Part shown: positions 11,852-23,859 of the stretch, one piece after another | Position numbering within the stretch: the first letter of the stretch is position 1 | Layout of the letters: each line of letters starts with the position of its first letter | Assembly (NCBI GenBank): GCA_958496175.1 | Contig: OY292274.1 | Location: forward strand, 29,303,482 to 29,367,481 | Reading direction: 5' to 3' | From: Sisyra terminalis | Lineage: Eukaryota; Arthropoda; Insecta; Neuroptera; Sisyridae | Length of the DNA: 64,000 nucleotides | The notes under the pieces: generated by a model | The model's input: the letters and a program-made list of their open reading frames with translations, nothing else | What the model was told of the DNA's origin: nothing | The model's database searches: none | Translations under genes and position numbers: made by a program

Positions 11852-13260
11852 ATGATAATTTAAAAAAAATAAATATAAATATTGTTTCTTTTATCTGAAA
11901 ATCAATTAATATTATAAAAAATCTTCCATGAAGCTTTTGAAAGCTCAAACACTTTGATTTTTCAATATTTATTCATGATATTTTAATTCATTTTTAAATT
12001 AACCATAGCTTTATTTGTTGACTTTTATTTAAACTTAATGATTTTCATCGAAACGTAGGTGAAATAATAAAACGTATTTACTTCATTTATTTTAAGATAA
12101 GATCAAAAATTCATTTGATAAATGGAAACAATGTTTTAAATAAATTTAAACAATTTGAATTGGTGAAGGTTTTTGCATTTTATTCAAAGTTTGGTCGATT
12201 TATTTCTAACAACTTTTCCCATTGCAAGTGACTGAAGCGTTTTGTTTTTTAGTATTTTTATGAAAAGAGTATAGAGGCAAGCGTTCCCAGTTCAAGCTCA
12301 ACTTGGGGGTAGAAGTGAAGTAAACAGAAGGCTGTCCAGCCGTCACCACTGTTTTCAAACGCTCTACCATAAACTATAAAAGTTTGTATATTTCTCTATG
12401 TATGTATGTGTTGTCGTTTGAAAGTTAACTGCATAAGTCCCGGCATCGTTACCATTTTCCTCATCGTCCCATTGCCATAATTTCACTTCTGCCATTTTGC
12501 TTCGTTCGCTCGTTTTTCATAAAGTGTATTCGTATAATTTTAAAGGCATTTTTCGTTATTACCAGGTCGCTATTTAAATGAAAAGAATTTTTCAGTGCAG
12601 AAAAAAACATAATTACTTTATTGCTTCGTCATATTTTTAATGTACCTTTACTTCAATAAAGATATTTTAAGACATTTTTTTAATTATTAGTACCAACAAC
12701 GTTAATTTATGAAACTGTTAATTTTACTACAGTAAAAATATAACAGAATTAAATTTGTCATATTTTTAAAAGAGCCCGATTATTTTTAATTATGAAAGTA
12801 GTTAGACATTGTCTTTTTTAATATCATTGCTCGTTTATTACACTCACATTGCCATTTCCAAAAAGAGTAAGAAAGAAATATTCAGTTTTTTTTTATCTTT
12901 GAGTATGCATTATGATAATATCGGGTTTTTGACCTAAATTTTACAATAATGGGTTGTATGCTGAATAAGTACCATAAACAACAAACTCATGTAGAGATTA
13001 TTATGTAAGAACATGCACTTGTATTTTATGAAAAATTCTGAATAGGATAATGATGAAACCCTCTTGTAACCAAATGCTCATTTCCGAATAAACTACATAA
13101 ATTCTATCCACCATACGTTAAGTACTTGGAATTTTGTCGTTGATAATAATTTGTAGAATGATAATTTTACGTAAAGTACCTACTGTATGTTTGTAAATTG
13201 AAATAATTTCTACGTACACGAGGAAAGATTTAAGGATCTGTTGCAATTATAGAATAACCA
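11852..13260. other. No gene seen; includes a GC-richer patch
   Basis: Mostly AT-rich. About 12270-12520 is more complex and GC-richer (GGCTGTCCAGCCGTCACCAC, CCCGGCATCGTTACC). This might mark a conserved non-coding or exonic element, but I see no convincing open frame. Confidence 0.5.
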
Positions 13261-13261
13261 G

Positions 13262-13320
13262 TGGCGTAACGAAGGTTTTGTTGCCCAGGGCAAATGCCAC
13301 ATTTGCCGTCTTTTCACTTA
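13262..13320 (+). mobile_element. Single hAT-like terminal fragment
   Basis: CAGTGGCGTAACGAAGG matches the common arthropod hAT end of CAGTGGCGTANC type. No matching opposite end was found nearby, so only a fragment is claimed. Confidence 0.4.
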
Positions 13321-13519
13321 TTCATACAGAATATAGTATTTTCAATAAAATTTCATTTTACACCAAACCTTTAAGTTTTTAAGAACTAATTATTTTTTTT
13401 AATCCTACAACCTGTTTTATTAACCAATATTCAGTTATTATTCAAAAATGATACTACTTTAATGGTATTTATTATTTGCTTAGAATTATAAAAGGTGCCA
13501 TAACTCTACTATTCAACAA

Positions 13520-13805
13520 TGCCACCGATTCTATTTACCGATAAACAACGCCTTCGAAGAGAAGAAAAACTGTCAGTCTGTATACCTGGATATAAGTCAG
13601 GCGTTTGATAAGGTTTGGCATGACGGCCTAATTTTCAAAATAAAAAAAAAATGCATGCCCCTTACCTGGAAGCTGTTCGAATCATAGCTTCAGGATCGCT
13701 CTTTTAAAGTATGAATAAACCAGATTACTCTAACAATAAACCAATTACATCTGAAGTATCACAAGGAAGTGTCTTGAGACCCCCTTCTGTACCTATTGTA
13801 TAGGT
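13520..13805 (+). pseudogene. Jockey-like reverse transcriptase fragment
   Basis: The plus frame reads NAFEEKKNCQSVYLDISQAF, then DKVWHDGLIFKIKK, the conserved RT motif with the first catalytic Asp (FLDVSQAFDKVWHDGL in Jockey elements). A stop follows near 13705. SEVSQGSVL (about 13754-13780) is the next motif, normally GVPQGSVLGP. The sequence runs out before the YADD box. One stop and a degraded PQG motif show it is dead. The upstream FYLPIN piece may be the decayed end of the preceding RT motif. Confidence 0.8.
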
Positions 13806-14841
13806 ACTACTGCAATCCCCCTTTTTGCGTTGAGTCTAGGTCTCATAACACGGGTTCACATAACATGGAATTTTCTAGGACCTTACCTACCGTATTATAA
13901 GAAGGATATCTGTACAAGAAAGCGAGTTAATATTGTTTTAAATAATTAAAGATGGAATATATAATACCTACTACGTTTCTCTAAAGTTAAAAGAGAAGTA
14001 ATATAGTTGGTTATATACAATAAAATATAGTTGATTTTAATGTTAAAAAAAATTTATTATCTGTTATCAAACAAAAAATCAAGTTTAAAAAATAGCATTT
14101 CGTCCAATATTTTATTTTCCCCGCTTTTTCAAGCGAAACTAATACTCTCCATTTTTTGCTAGTTTTTCATAACTTAAACGAAAATAAAATTTTTTCTAAG
14201 AAAATGTTTGGTTGATATATTATTATTTTTCAGTTCAAATATCACAGCATTTTAGGGACTAATTTATTGTTGTTTACCGACGGTTTGATTAGAAGTTCTA
14301 TAACCAAACGAGGACGTATAACCGTTTGAAATAAAATCATTTATTTGATTTAGCCTTTCATATTTTTTATCTATATCATTTCCGTTTTGATTTCATTTTC
14401 TTTTTTTCCACTGTTCTAGTTTTCACTTTTCTGTTTTTAATGTATGCGTACGCACATAGATACATATTTTTATGTGTATATATATAGTATTCGGTTCTGT
14501 AACATGAAAGTCGCAAAAAAGCTCATGGCGTCAAAAATACGAGATTGTAGACAAACGAACTATATAAGGCATATAGATGTTATTCACGCTTTAATATTGA
14601 GAACAAATTATTAAATCATGCATATTCTCTGGAATTTGTGAAGAATAATATTTAAAAATACTTTTTGAAAGTATAACTAACCAATTTTAAAACAAAATGT
14701 TTTAAAAAATACTGTAATAAATATATATATATATATATATATTAAATTTAAAAAAAAGAGTTACGGAGAGATCCAATGCTACTTGGTGATCACTGAAAAT
14801 GTTTCCTTGGTGACCTACATATGAATCTGAGTAAAGACGTT
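13806..14841. other. AT-rich stretch, no gene seen; TA repeat at its end
   Basis: CTACTGCAATCCCCCTTTTT near 13808 hints at another pogo-type end, but no partner end was found. A TA microsatellite occupies 14720-14742. Confidence 0.5.
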
Positions 14842-15033
14842 ATAAAACATTATTTTTTAATTGTTATTTACCGTCGCTTTATAATTATTAAGATTGTTAG
14901 CAACTCTATGATTAATAAAAATTCGTAATAGAGAAGTATCGAAAATTTGCTCGTTACGAGGGTCGAACCCAACACCTATCAGTTTTGGAGCGGTCACCTT
15001 GATCACTCGGTCACCAGTAGGCTTAATAAAACA
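14842..15033 (-). repeat. tRNA-derived SINE, copy C, with target duplication
   Basis: Read on the minus strand: head GCCTACTGGTGACCGAGTGA, box B GGGTTCGACCC, and a tail with GTTGCT and AAGCGAC arms ending GGTAAAT. ATAAAACA occurs at 14842-14849 and again at 15026-15033, a likely target-site duplication. The 62-codon frame on this strand is just SINE sequence. Confidence 0.8.
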
Positions 15034-15377
15034 ATTTTTGAACATTAGTTACTTATACTTAAGTATAATTATATATAATGCACTTATGTATAACTAATAC
15101 TTATGTTTATAATTTACTTTTTAGTGAATTGTATTTCATAAAATTGGACCTTCTTATAAATGTTTTTAATAATTTTCCTACAGTAAAAATAACAGTTTTT
15201 ACAGCACATACCAGTTTTAACCATTCGACCATCAACAAGCTGATTATTTATATTTCTTAAAGGAAAAAAGTTACCTTTTTTACCACCAATGACATTTGTA
15301 GCTTCACTTTTTTAACAAATATTCTATTATCTCTCTTATAGAGTTCTCCTAAATCATTTTTCTAAATTTTTCTTCTT

Positions 15378-15905
15378 TTGTTGATGCCTCTTCAAAGTTG
15401 AAGATTGGTGACTATCATGGCTGTTTTGATTTTTGATACAGTATGGTGGAAGAGTCCTGTCGTGATTTTTCCAAACCACCTACGAAGGTTGGCTAGTCAT
15501 GATGTCCTTCTTCTTCTCAGAGCTCTTTTTTCTTCAATCCAACCCTGAAGAATGAGCAGGATTCAACCCAGGAGTAAGTGATATTTTTTGATACGCATGA
15601 CGTGGTCATAGAGTAATCTTCTCTTCTTTTTTGATATCATTAGAGTTTTTGTGGTATTATGTCTCGTTAGTACTACGTGGTTGTTAGATTGTACGATTTA
15701 CGTTATCCAAAAGCATTTGAAGTTCTTCAGTAGTAGATGCTATGAGAACTGTCATCTGTGTTTCTGAGATTGTTGATAAGCTGGCCATTGATTGATATGC
15801 TCTCAGTAGCTGCATTTATCATTTCCGCCATAATTTTCTCCGAGTAAAGGTTGAAGAGAATTGTGGATAACACGCAAGAGTAGTATAGGCTTCTTGAAAG
15901 TCCAT
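15378..15905 (-). pseudogene. RTE-like non-LTR reverse transcriptase fragment
   Basis: Minus-strand translation gives CVLSTILFNLYSEKIMAEM, the RT motif following the finger region. INGQLINNLRNTDDSSHS follows, where the catalytic YADD has decayed to NTDD. A frame-broken stretch comes next, then LKKKEL-EEEGHH and LEKSRQDSSTIL. The latter two match the conserved C-terminus of RTE-like proteins (GRRRMSWLRNLR and following). Several stops and frameshifts are present. A shorter relic of a related element lies on the same strand at 47320-47625. No endonuclease domain remains upstream. Confidence 0.75.
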
Positions 15906-17444
15906 TTATTTATGCAAGTCTAATGTAGCATAAAATGTGAGAGTTATTAAAATTTGGTAAATGATAATTCACGCTACATGATTTTGAGGCTAAAAATATC
16001 TCCTGACACTCCTAGAGTGTCAGCTGAAATGTTATTACACAGAATAACGTGATTACTTATTTTATTATCATGAATAATAACTACTGCAAACTACTCCCAA
16101 GTTTAAGGAAACTTTGGGAAGGAGAAAAAATAATTCGCTAAGGACATTAAATTTAATCTTGAGAAGAAAAAAAATCTAATTTTATGTTTTAATTAAAAGG
16201 AATCGATTTTGGAAAATTATGAAACCAAACGTTTATTTTTACATACATTTCTTGAACATTATATACAATAATATTTATTCATTGTTCTTGGTGAAAACAT
16301 CTCCACTGAATCGTTTAATATAATTAAATATTAAATTTAACATAACCAAACTCTCTTTTAATTATTTAAAACAGACAGATCGACAAAGAGACTCCTATTT
16401 TATATATACCTACATACATATATAAAGACAGAGCAATTAAAATTATATTGTGGCAGGACAACAGTTTTATGCTGTTACGAAGATGTGCAGGGTACAAACA
16501 TACGTCATAGAACCATTTATGCAAGACTATAAATTAGATATTAAATTTTTACCCAAATATACAACCTATTGTAATAAGGCTGGAGAACAACTTTTTTAAA
16601 TTAATAGAATGAGAAATGTCATTCGTCCTTGCATGTTGAAAAAGCATTTTCTATTTTGCCAACTTAAAGACATATAATAAAGCATGTGTATGCAAAAACA
16701 GCTCATCTTTTACCAGCGTTATACATAAATGTTCTTTTATAGCGTCATTTAATTGTCGTAAAATGCCAAGCACAATAGTCTTTTGTCGTATCGTGGTTTC
16801 AGTCATTCTAATCTATGGGGATCAATTTCATTTTTACTGCTATTATTCTTAAAAAAGGTTTAAATTTAGATACTTAACAAAATTATTAAAATTTTCTTTT
16901 TCACCTATGTAGAGTTCACTAATAATTAAATCTATTTATTTTCAAACGGATAACTTTAAACTGAATCAACGTTTATCTATACAGAAATAAAATATTAGCT
17001 CTAGAATGCTCCGTTTTAGAATAGTTCTATTAAAAGTTGTTAAAACTTCCACAAATGATTTAATTAATAATATTTGACGGTAAAATTTTTAAACAAAAAC
17101 ATTTTGTCAAACCTTTTAGTATTGCATATATAATAGTCCATTTAACTTGAGACAGCCCGATATCTCAATAGTAATATATTTTTTTAAAAAGTCCAAAGAA
17201 AAGCTTCACGTTTGTATTTATTACCTCCATTAGATGCTACACCTAACATTTCTTTCCTATTTTCTGCCTAATGGTAGGTTTAATTTCCCGCGTGATTAAA
17301 TTTTTCCCTCCCGCGTCGATTGCGCTGGATAGATTTCAATCCATCTTCTTTTTATATTCTTGGGGGTTTCCAGTTTTCCTCCGATAACATCAAGTATGAG
17401 CACTTTTCCTTTGATAATAACTGACCAGTTAAATTTTCTTCTTG
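15906..17444. other. No gene seen
   Basis: AT-rich with no convincing coding frame. 17220-17440 is GC-richer (CCCGCGTGATT, CCCTCCCGCGTCGATTGCG). It lies directly downstream of the minus-strand frame at 17445-17720 and may belong to the same unknown element. Confidence 0.5.
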
Positions 17445-17720
17445 TCACCACTTCGAAGATGGTTTTCTCTCCTTAACAATTCTCAATGCTTTTACGTTTG
17501 TGGCTAGATTCGTTCCATTTGATTTTCTCCATTCTTTTCTAGCACCAAATTTCATACATACGTGTTTCAGATATTCGAGGTACGTATCATACTGATACAT
17601 ATGAACCAATGTCTGGTACGACTCGTAGAGTGAGGATAACGAAAAAAAAAGAAATTGGGTAAGAAGAATTATCAACAATGACGCCCATTTATCGCTTTTT
17701 TGGTAGAAAATATTTCTCAT
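17445..17720 (-). CDS. Unrecognised 91-residue ORF with N-terminal hydrophobic segment
   Basis: The frame starts MRNIFYQKSDKWASLL and continues through a strongly hydrophobic run (about residues 13-32, IILLTQFLFFSLSSL). That could be a signal peptide or a single membrane anchor. The remainder is basic and Tyr-rich (YESYQTLVHMYQYDTYLEYL) with one Cys and one possible N-glycosylation site (NGT). It ends in KPSSKW. Base composition is richer than the flanks, which supports coding or a once-coding transposon piece. I do not recognise the family. It may be chance or part of an element extending to 17220. Confidence 0.25.
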   Translation of the reverse strand: MRNIFYQKSDKWASLLIILLTQFLFFSLSSLYESYQTLVHMYQYDTYLEYLKHVCMKFGARKEWRKSNGTNLATNVKALRIVKERKPSSKW

Positions 17721-19149
17721 ATTTTAAAATTATTAATTGTTCTAAAAAGGAATTAGTTTACCACATAGTGTGATGACTTAAGTTTGTGTTACGTTACATC
17801 AAACGCTAAAGTAAGCGTGTCAAAAATGCAACTATGCATTTTCGAACGATATCGCTATTTTCTCTGGTAAAACCAGACCGATGCAAACCTGTAAAACTAA
17901 TTGTATCCTCCAAGAATTGTGTATAAGAGAACTTAACTGATTCCATATTTTTTTTAATATTTTTATCAAATATCAAACATAAAATGTTAAAATTATAGAG
18001 TTGAAATAAATTTGCGGTTCGTACAATTATTTACAAATTTTAAAAAATTTGGAAATTTTTTTTGAAAGTTATACTTACTTGAACCCTGTAAGGAAACTTT
18101 AATCACAATTGAAAAAAAAAGGAAGAATCATCGAGTCGTGCTTCCGGTGGTGGACAATCTATCTGCATACCTACAACGTTCTACGGAGCTGTTGCTGTCC
18201 AAGCTAGATTCACAATAATTGCTCAATTTTTTAAGCAGAATATAATGAGTATGGTATTAACCCAAATATAATGGGTTATTTTTTGCTTTACAAATAATTT
18301 GTCCTGTTAAAAAAATTACTCTCGCTATATTTTTGTATTTAAAATTAATATTATTACTAACCAGTTTATTTTATTTTTTTTGAAGAAGGAATTATTCGTA
18401 TTTTGTTTTTAAGTTTTAGTTTTTACTTGCATTTCGGTGAGGGATGATATTTGAGGTAGTTTGGTATTAAATAATTAGGCATTTTATGTTGCATACTCAG
18501 TAATGTGAAACGATTTATAATTAATTATTTCAAATTAAAGAAAAACATTTGATCTACTAATATGAAAAATATATTTTTATTATTTGTAAATAATGTTTCA
18601 GTTGACTTATCGTTACATAATACGGGCAATTTTTTTTTAAAGTGACGCGCTAAATGGCTACATAGCTGTCCATGAGAAAAGCACTCAACGCTCTGGTCTA
18701 ACGTTGAATAGCTGACCTAGTGATGGATAATTGCTATTGTAAATGACAATTTAATTGGTAACTGTATTCTATTGGATTAAAATAAAAGATCCGATCCGTT
18801 GGTGTCAATGGAATAAGGGTAAATAACACGGTTTTTCCAGCTCCTCATCCGTTCATAATTGTGCACTGTATAGTGAAATTATAATGATTTTACTTGTAGA
18901 CGTCTACCGTTGCATAATTTAGGTAGGTTTTGGTTTCGTAATAAAAAAACAATTTAATTTTCTCTTAAAACCAATTTATTTGAGGGTAATCTAAAATATA
19001 TAGCCTATTCCTGGTCTAGTACGGTGTCTACAGAGTATTATGTTTGCGTCTGCTTATTAATTTTGAAGATAAAAATAAAATTATCTGAACTATAATATGG
19101 GCTAATAATTATCACAAAAATAAAAAAAAATCTCTACGTATTAGTATTG
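17721..19149. other. No gene seen
   Basis: AT-rich. A short complex patch at 18640-18740 contains AACGCTCTGGTCTAACGTTG, an imperfect palindrome that might be a small MITE. No supporting ends were found. Confidence 0.5.
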
Positions 19150-19418
19150 CAAATATCCAAAGAGGGAACCGTAACTCAATGAACCAGGCACTCGTTTAAT
19201 AAGAATCAATATTTAAAACATAATAACTTTAAGAGTCGAAATCTGACCTCGGTCAAATGCAGTCCAAAGGCAGTTGATCTACAACAGTGAAAATCAAGTT
19301 TGAACTAAAAATAGTGAAACCGACAATAGCCAGGCCCAAATTCTCTCACAACCCGGTGAGTGAATCAATCAAATAAACACCAAAAACATCACTAAAACCT
19401 ACTAAAAACCAAAAAAAA

Positions 19419-20743
19419 ATGACCACCACCTTTTCCAATAACACCTCATCCTACGCACAAATAACTCAAAAAACCACAACAGTTATTCCAACCTTCCCTA
19501 CAAAAAAACAAGCAATTGTGTTCGAGAGCATCTCTAATACAAAAATAGCAGATTACATAAAAGCAGTTGGAAATCAAATCGACCCAAGAAATATCATGTT
19601 TGCATCCCGACTGTCTAACAATCGTATCTGTATATATCTAAAATCAACTGATACCGTCGACACATACATAAACAATTTCAAAAACATTATAGTAAATGAG
19701 ACGACCATATCATGCAGGCGATTAATTGCTCCAACAACGAAACTTATCATTTCAAACGTTTGCCCGTCTATTCAACACCATATTATTATAGCTGCGTTAG
19801 CCCAAACAGGATTAGAAATCATGTCCGGGATGCAATTCATTCGAATAGGAATGCAGGAGGAGAGATTTAAACATATCTATAGCTTTAGACGATTCGTATT
19901 CGTCAAAGCATATGACCCCAAAATCCACCCAGACTCTCTCATTGTAAAATACGACAACGAAGAATACCGCATCTTTTTAGGAGAATCTGCTTACCAATTG
20001 CAGAAAACTGACAACAGTGGAAAAAATACCAACACAGTCAATCGCTCAGATGAACACCAACTCAATCCCGACAGCGATACCACGAACACCATATCAAAAC
20101 CAATTATTTTAAATACCAATAATCAAAACTCTACCATTTCCCAACCAGAATTACCAACAATAGAAAATAACAAAATAAATTTAACCCAGACCACCAGACA
20201 CAACGATGCGGACGAAGTTATCGAAATGCCACCCCCAATAAATAGTAAAAATGATAATAATAAACCCCACCCCAAGAGAGTAAAGAGAACCCGACAGCCG
20301 ACAGTATCAAACTCATCATCTGAAGGTATTAAAGCAAACAATCAATCCCAGTCAGAAATTGCCGATGAGGATACTGATGTTAACAGCAGCTTGGAACAAA
20401 TGGGAAACAAAGACTGTACCACCAGACGACAGGTTAGAAAAAAGATAAAATCTAAATAAAAAAAACAACAGAAAACGAAACTTCTGAGGAAGAGGATTGG
20501 GCCACAATCAAAACTGGTCTAATTCAATTCCAACTCAATCTCCCACTAAAAATTGACCAGATAAGGAATATCATGGAAAATGCCCGCAGCAACCAAGACC
20601 TAAACGATTTGGCCCTGAATTACGCCACAAGCGTAGAAGACCTCATCAGAACACTTCAACAACTCCACTCAAAAATGAGCCCAAGTTTAAAAAACAGATG
20701 CACGCGGTTAATCAAAAGACTACAAGAACACGAGTTTCCATAA
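19419..20743 (+). pseudogene. LINE ORF1 (gag-like), frameshifted, lacking zinc knuckles
   Basis: A 346-codon open frame starts at the ATG after CCAAAAAAAA: MTTTFSNNTSSYAQ, then KKQAIVFESISNTKIADYIK, SRLSNNRICIYL, RRLIAPTTKLIISNVCPSI, FRRFVFVKAY, and YRIFLGESAYQ. This order of motifs is that of ORF1 proteins of insect I-like LINEs, RNA-binding proteins of the retrotransposition RNP. In those proteins the RIFF-type motif is followed by CCHC zinc knuckles. Here it passes straight into a polar, basic linker, so the knuckles are deleted. The frame stops at 20457-20459 in an A-rich run (RRQVRKKIKSK). The conserved C-terminal helix then continues in the -1 frame (WATIKTGLIQFQLNLPLKI to QEHEFP, stop 20741-20743). 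A one- or two-base indel in the A run is the simplest cause. Confidence 0.75.
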
Positions 20744-20908
20744 ATCCATACCACCAAAGAATTTTATCGAAGTATATTCAATTCAAATATATTCAATGAC
20801 TAGGATAATCTATTTTTTTATCTTTTAATCTGTTTAAATCTATTTAAGTCTGTTTTAATACCTTTTATGTTAAAGATGAATGCAAAATTGTAAAAGCTAC
20901 CAAATTTT

Positions 20909-20939
20909 AGTCGCTAATGACCAAGCTGTTGAAGCGACT
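20909..20939 (+). other. 3' hairpin of the LINE, shared with the SINE family
   Basis: AGTCGCT and AGCGACT form a perfect 7 bp stem around a 17-base loop, placed just before the AATAAATAAA tail. Equivalent arms occur in SINE copies B, C, D and E. Such hairpins are the usual recognition site for the element reverse transcriptase. Confidence 0.7.
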
Positions 20940-20975
20940 TAAAATAAATAAATAAAAAAAAAATTACTTAAAGAT

Positions 20976-22919
20976 TTTTTGACGTAAAAGTAGTTATTGA
21001 AAAATATGTTGTTATTTAAATAAGTTGATTATTAATAATCAAATGTTAATTTCGGTTGCAAACCATAAATGTTTCAACTTTCATAAAAGTTTATTTGGCT
21101 TCATTATGTAGATTAATCTTATGTTAAAAAATTATGTAATTTATTGTGAAAATCGCATTAAAATCCATTGCTTGGTTTAGTAGGAGTCAGCAGATATGAA
21201 ATACGACTTTATTTTATACTATGTAAGGAGGATAAGGATTAGTTAATTACTTTTATGAGATGACAGTAAAGCCTTATTGGTAAGCTTTCAAAGGGTACTA
21301 TTGCATAACGGATCTATTGCTGATTGACATATCAGATTAAAAATATATACATTTTTTTTTCATAAAGATGACCCACAACTTGTAATTGACGTATCTTTTT
21401 AGCTAGTAATCATAACCACTGCGGTGTTTTATCGTCAAAAGTAATTTAAAAATATATAAAGTTGGATAATGTGACACATTTAGTTGACTATGACAAATGA
21501 TAGACTTTTTTAAAAGGAAACTTTTCTCACTAGGGGGCAGAAACGATCAAACGTAAAGATGTCTCCATTTTATAAAATAATTAATTATAAAGCCGTAGAC
21601 TTTAGATCATTAACTTTTAAATATCATTTTTAATTTTCATATTCGTTTGATGTTTTAAAGTGACATGAAAAAAGCGAATCAATTATTTTTATTTTCGTTA
21701 TTGGAAATTGCTGTGCTTTTTAAGATGATATCTTGTGGAAAATATAACTTTAGAAAATATTACATGCTCATAAATCCAAAGAATCTGATCAGTTGGAGTG
21801 CGGCTCGAGAGGTTTTCTTTAGTTTTGATAGATATTGTCTTGGAGGAAGAATACGGTCAGTTTGTAATGGCAAAAAAAGCCAAGAATAGGGTGGCGTAAG
21901 AAAATATAGTTGAGAAAGGGACGACTTCTTCGTCCGTAACAAATATTAGTACATAGTCGGAGTTGTATTGTTCACAAGTTAATTTATAGCTCAGTGGGGC
22001 ATTGAAAGGGGCATATACTTGCGCTCTTAGCATCACAATAACCGTTCCATAAACTAAACAGTTTGCATTGCTTCTCAACGACGGCCTCCAACCCATCGTT
22101 CAAATATGAGAACGAGGTAAGGTGGTGATGTCTTACTCATCCCTCTTATGCTCTTCGCAGCTAACATTAAACAATAACTATCTTCATCTCTGATGCCAAC
22201 TACCTATCTTATAACATCTCAAACTGATTGCAAACATAGCATTACGGTAAAGTTCAATATTGAATTGTTATAAAGGAATAACCTTCCGTACCTAAGCTGA
22301 CCACAATGCAAGCAGCTTTCGACCTTTTGTTGACTTATAATGAAAATGGATTTGTCAATAACAATAAATCAATTATAATGCTGGAGTGTAAAAATATTTC
22401 CTTCCGTTAAAAATAAAAGAAGAGTCGATTTTCTCAAAACATCACTATAAAGTTTCAAATATATTATTTTTCACTTTTAATTTTATTCACTTCAATGAAA
22501 ACGAGGTTTTCATCTGAATGAATTGAACAATAAACAAAAGAAGAGGGTGGAATGTAATACATTTCACACAAAGATATTACATGTGACTTAGTATTGTTAT
22601 TATACAATATAGAGAATCGGTAATAAAGAGCATTTGAGGATTTTCAATGATGAAAATTTAATTTATTCTATTGAATAATAAACGTAAGATAATGTTTATC
22701 TCTTCAATAAATTTTTACCAAAATTAATAATATATTTCAAACATTTTCATAAGTAATTGATATCAAAACTTAGTTTCGCTTTTTTCGTATTTTTTTCGTC
22801 TCGAATATATGATTGTTGTTTTCGCGCGACTCAGAGCTAGGAAGAAAAAGTAAATCCCATAAGTAATAATTGGAAAAAGATGTGGGTTGTTGTAATTTTT
22901 GAATAATTTTTAGTGCCCG
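20976..22919. other. No recognised gene; higher-complexity patch at 21760-22140
   Basis: The 21760-22140 patch is GC-richer and holds overlapping frames on both strands (minus: RILPPRQYLSKLKKTSRAAL; plus: SAAREVFFSFDRYCLGGRIR). Neither matches a family I know. It could be a decayed transposon. The rest is AT-rich. Confidence 0.45.
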
Positions 22920-23035
22920 ACCGAACTTTCGGTTTCAGCCTAGTTTTGGCCAAAAAACGAGTTTCGGCTTAGTTTCGATTTCAGCTGTCTTCAAGCCGAA
23001 ACTACAATCAAAACCGAAACTGAATTGAGACAAAA
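22920..23035. repeat. Cluster of GAAACCGAAAC/CGGTTTCGGCT motifs
   Basis: ACTTTCGGTTTCAGCC, GAGTTTCGGCTTAG, AAGCCGAAACTACAATC and AAAACCGAAACTGA lie within about 115 bases in both orientations. Similar motif clusters occur in DNA-transposon subterminal regions. No element ends were found. Confidence 0.45.
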
Positions 23036-23859
23036 ATGTTAAAAAAATTTTGTTTTTCACTTAATATTTGATTCCTCAATTATGAATACTGATAACTAAC
23101 AGTTCATTAAAATTTTGTTTATTATTATATTAAATATTTTTTTCAGTTCCAAAGTAAACTGACCAAAATTTAGAAGAAATTATCTTGTTTTCAAGATATA
23201 AGAAAGAGTGCTTTCTATTTTGTGTACCTAAAAAGTAATTTTGTTTTCTTATTTTTTTTTCGTAATTCGTAACTAATATTAAGAAGAAATATTAGGAGCA
23301 TTTCTTTCAAATCAACCCCTTATTTGAGCATAAATAATTTATTTAATAAGAATAATTTAGAGTAAGAATAGTAAAGTTATAGTATAAAGTATTAACCTTT
23401 CCGACACGGAGGGTTGAAAAATTTCAAATGGTCCGAAGCGGGGTATCCGACATACCCCAGACCAAATCCAGTGCTTCTCAAACAAAGTGAAATAGGTTTT
23501 TAAATGAAAATTTTTTTTGAGTATTACAAATATTTTAATTTTTTCAAAAAAATTCTAAAGTACATAATATGTGCATATTTTTTTTAAATGGTAATCAAAA
23601 TTAAAAAAAAATAATATAATTACAACTTAAAAACCATAAAAAATAAAAATTATTTACAAAAGAACTTAGGTATAAAAGAAATAGTTCATATAGTTTATAT
23701 AGCTAAAATATTACAAAACTAATTTACTTATAATAAAACTATATATTTAGATTTGTTAGATATATTTAGATTACTATAATACATTTTTACAGACTATAAA
23801 TTAATGTTTACAATTTGGACAAGAAATTGTTTTAATTTGATAGCGGTGAATAAGTTACA

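Larger units (their letters stand above)
19150..20975 (+). mobile_element. ORF1-only, I-like LINE (non-autonomous), ~1.8 kb
   Basis: Region order: a C- and A-rich leader (about 19150-19418), one long ORF1, then a 3' UTR that begins right after ORF1 and ends in a hairpin and an AATAAATAAATAAAAAA tail. No endonuclease, RT or RNase H is present between ORF1 and tail, so all of ORF2 is missing. Base composition (C- and A-rich plus strand) differs sharply from the T-rich surroundings and shows a discrete insertion. No target duplication was identified. The 5' end is approximate. I-like assignment rests on the ORF1 type and the tail. Confidence 0.75.

Noticed and set aside
11685..11948. Open frames on both strands of the TA microsatellite
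   Set aside because: The translation is repetitive IYIYI sequence produced by the simple repeat.
14857..15045. 62-codon minus-strand frame
   Set aside because: It lies entirely within SINE copy C.
20123..20341. 72-codon minus frame
   Set aside because: Antisense shadow of the LINE ORF1.
20454..20470. Programmed -1 frameshift in ORF1
   Set aside because: An A-AAA-AAC string exists, but it lies after the in-frame stop at 20457-20459, so an indel in the A run is the simpler reading.
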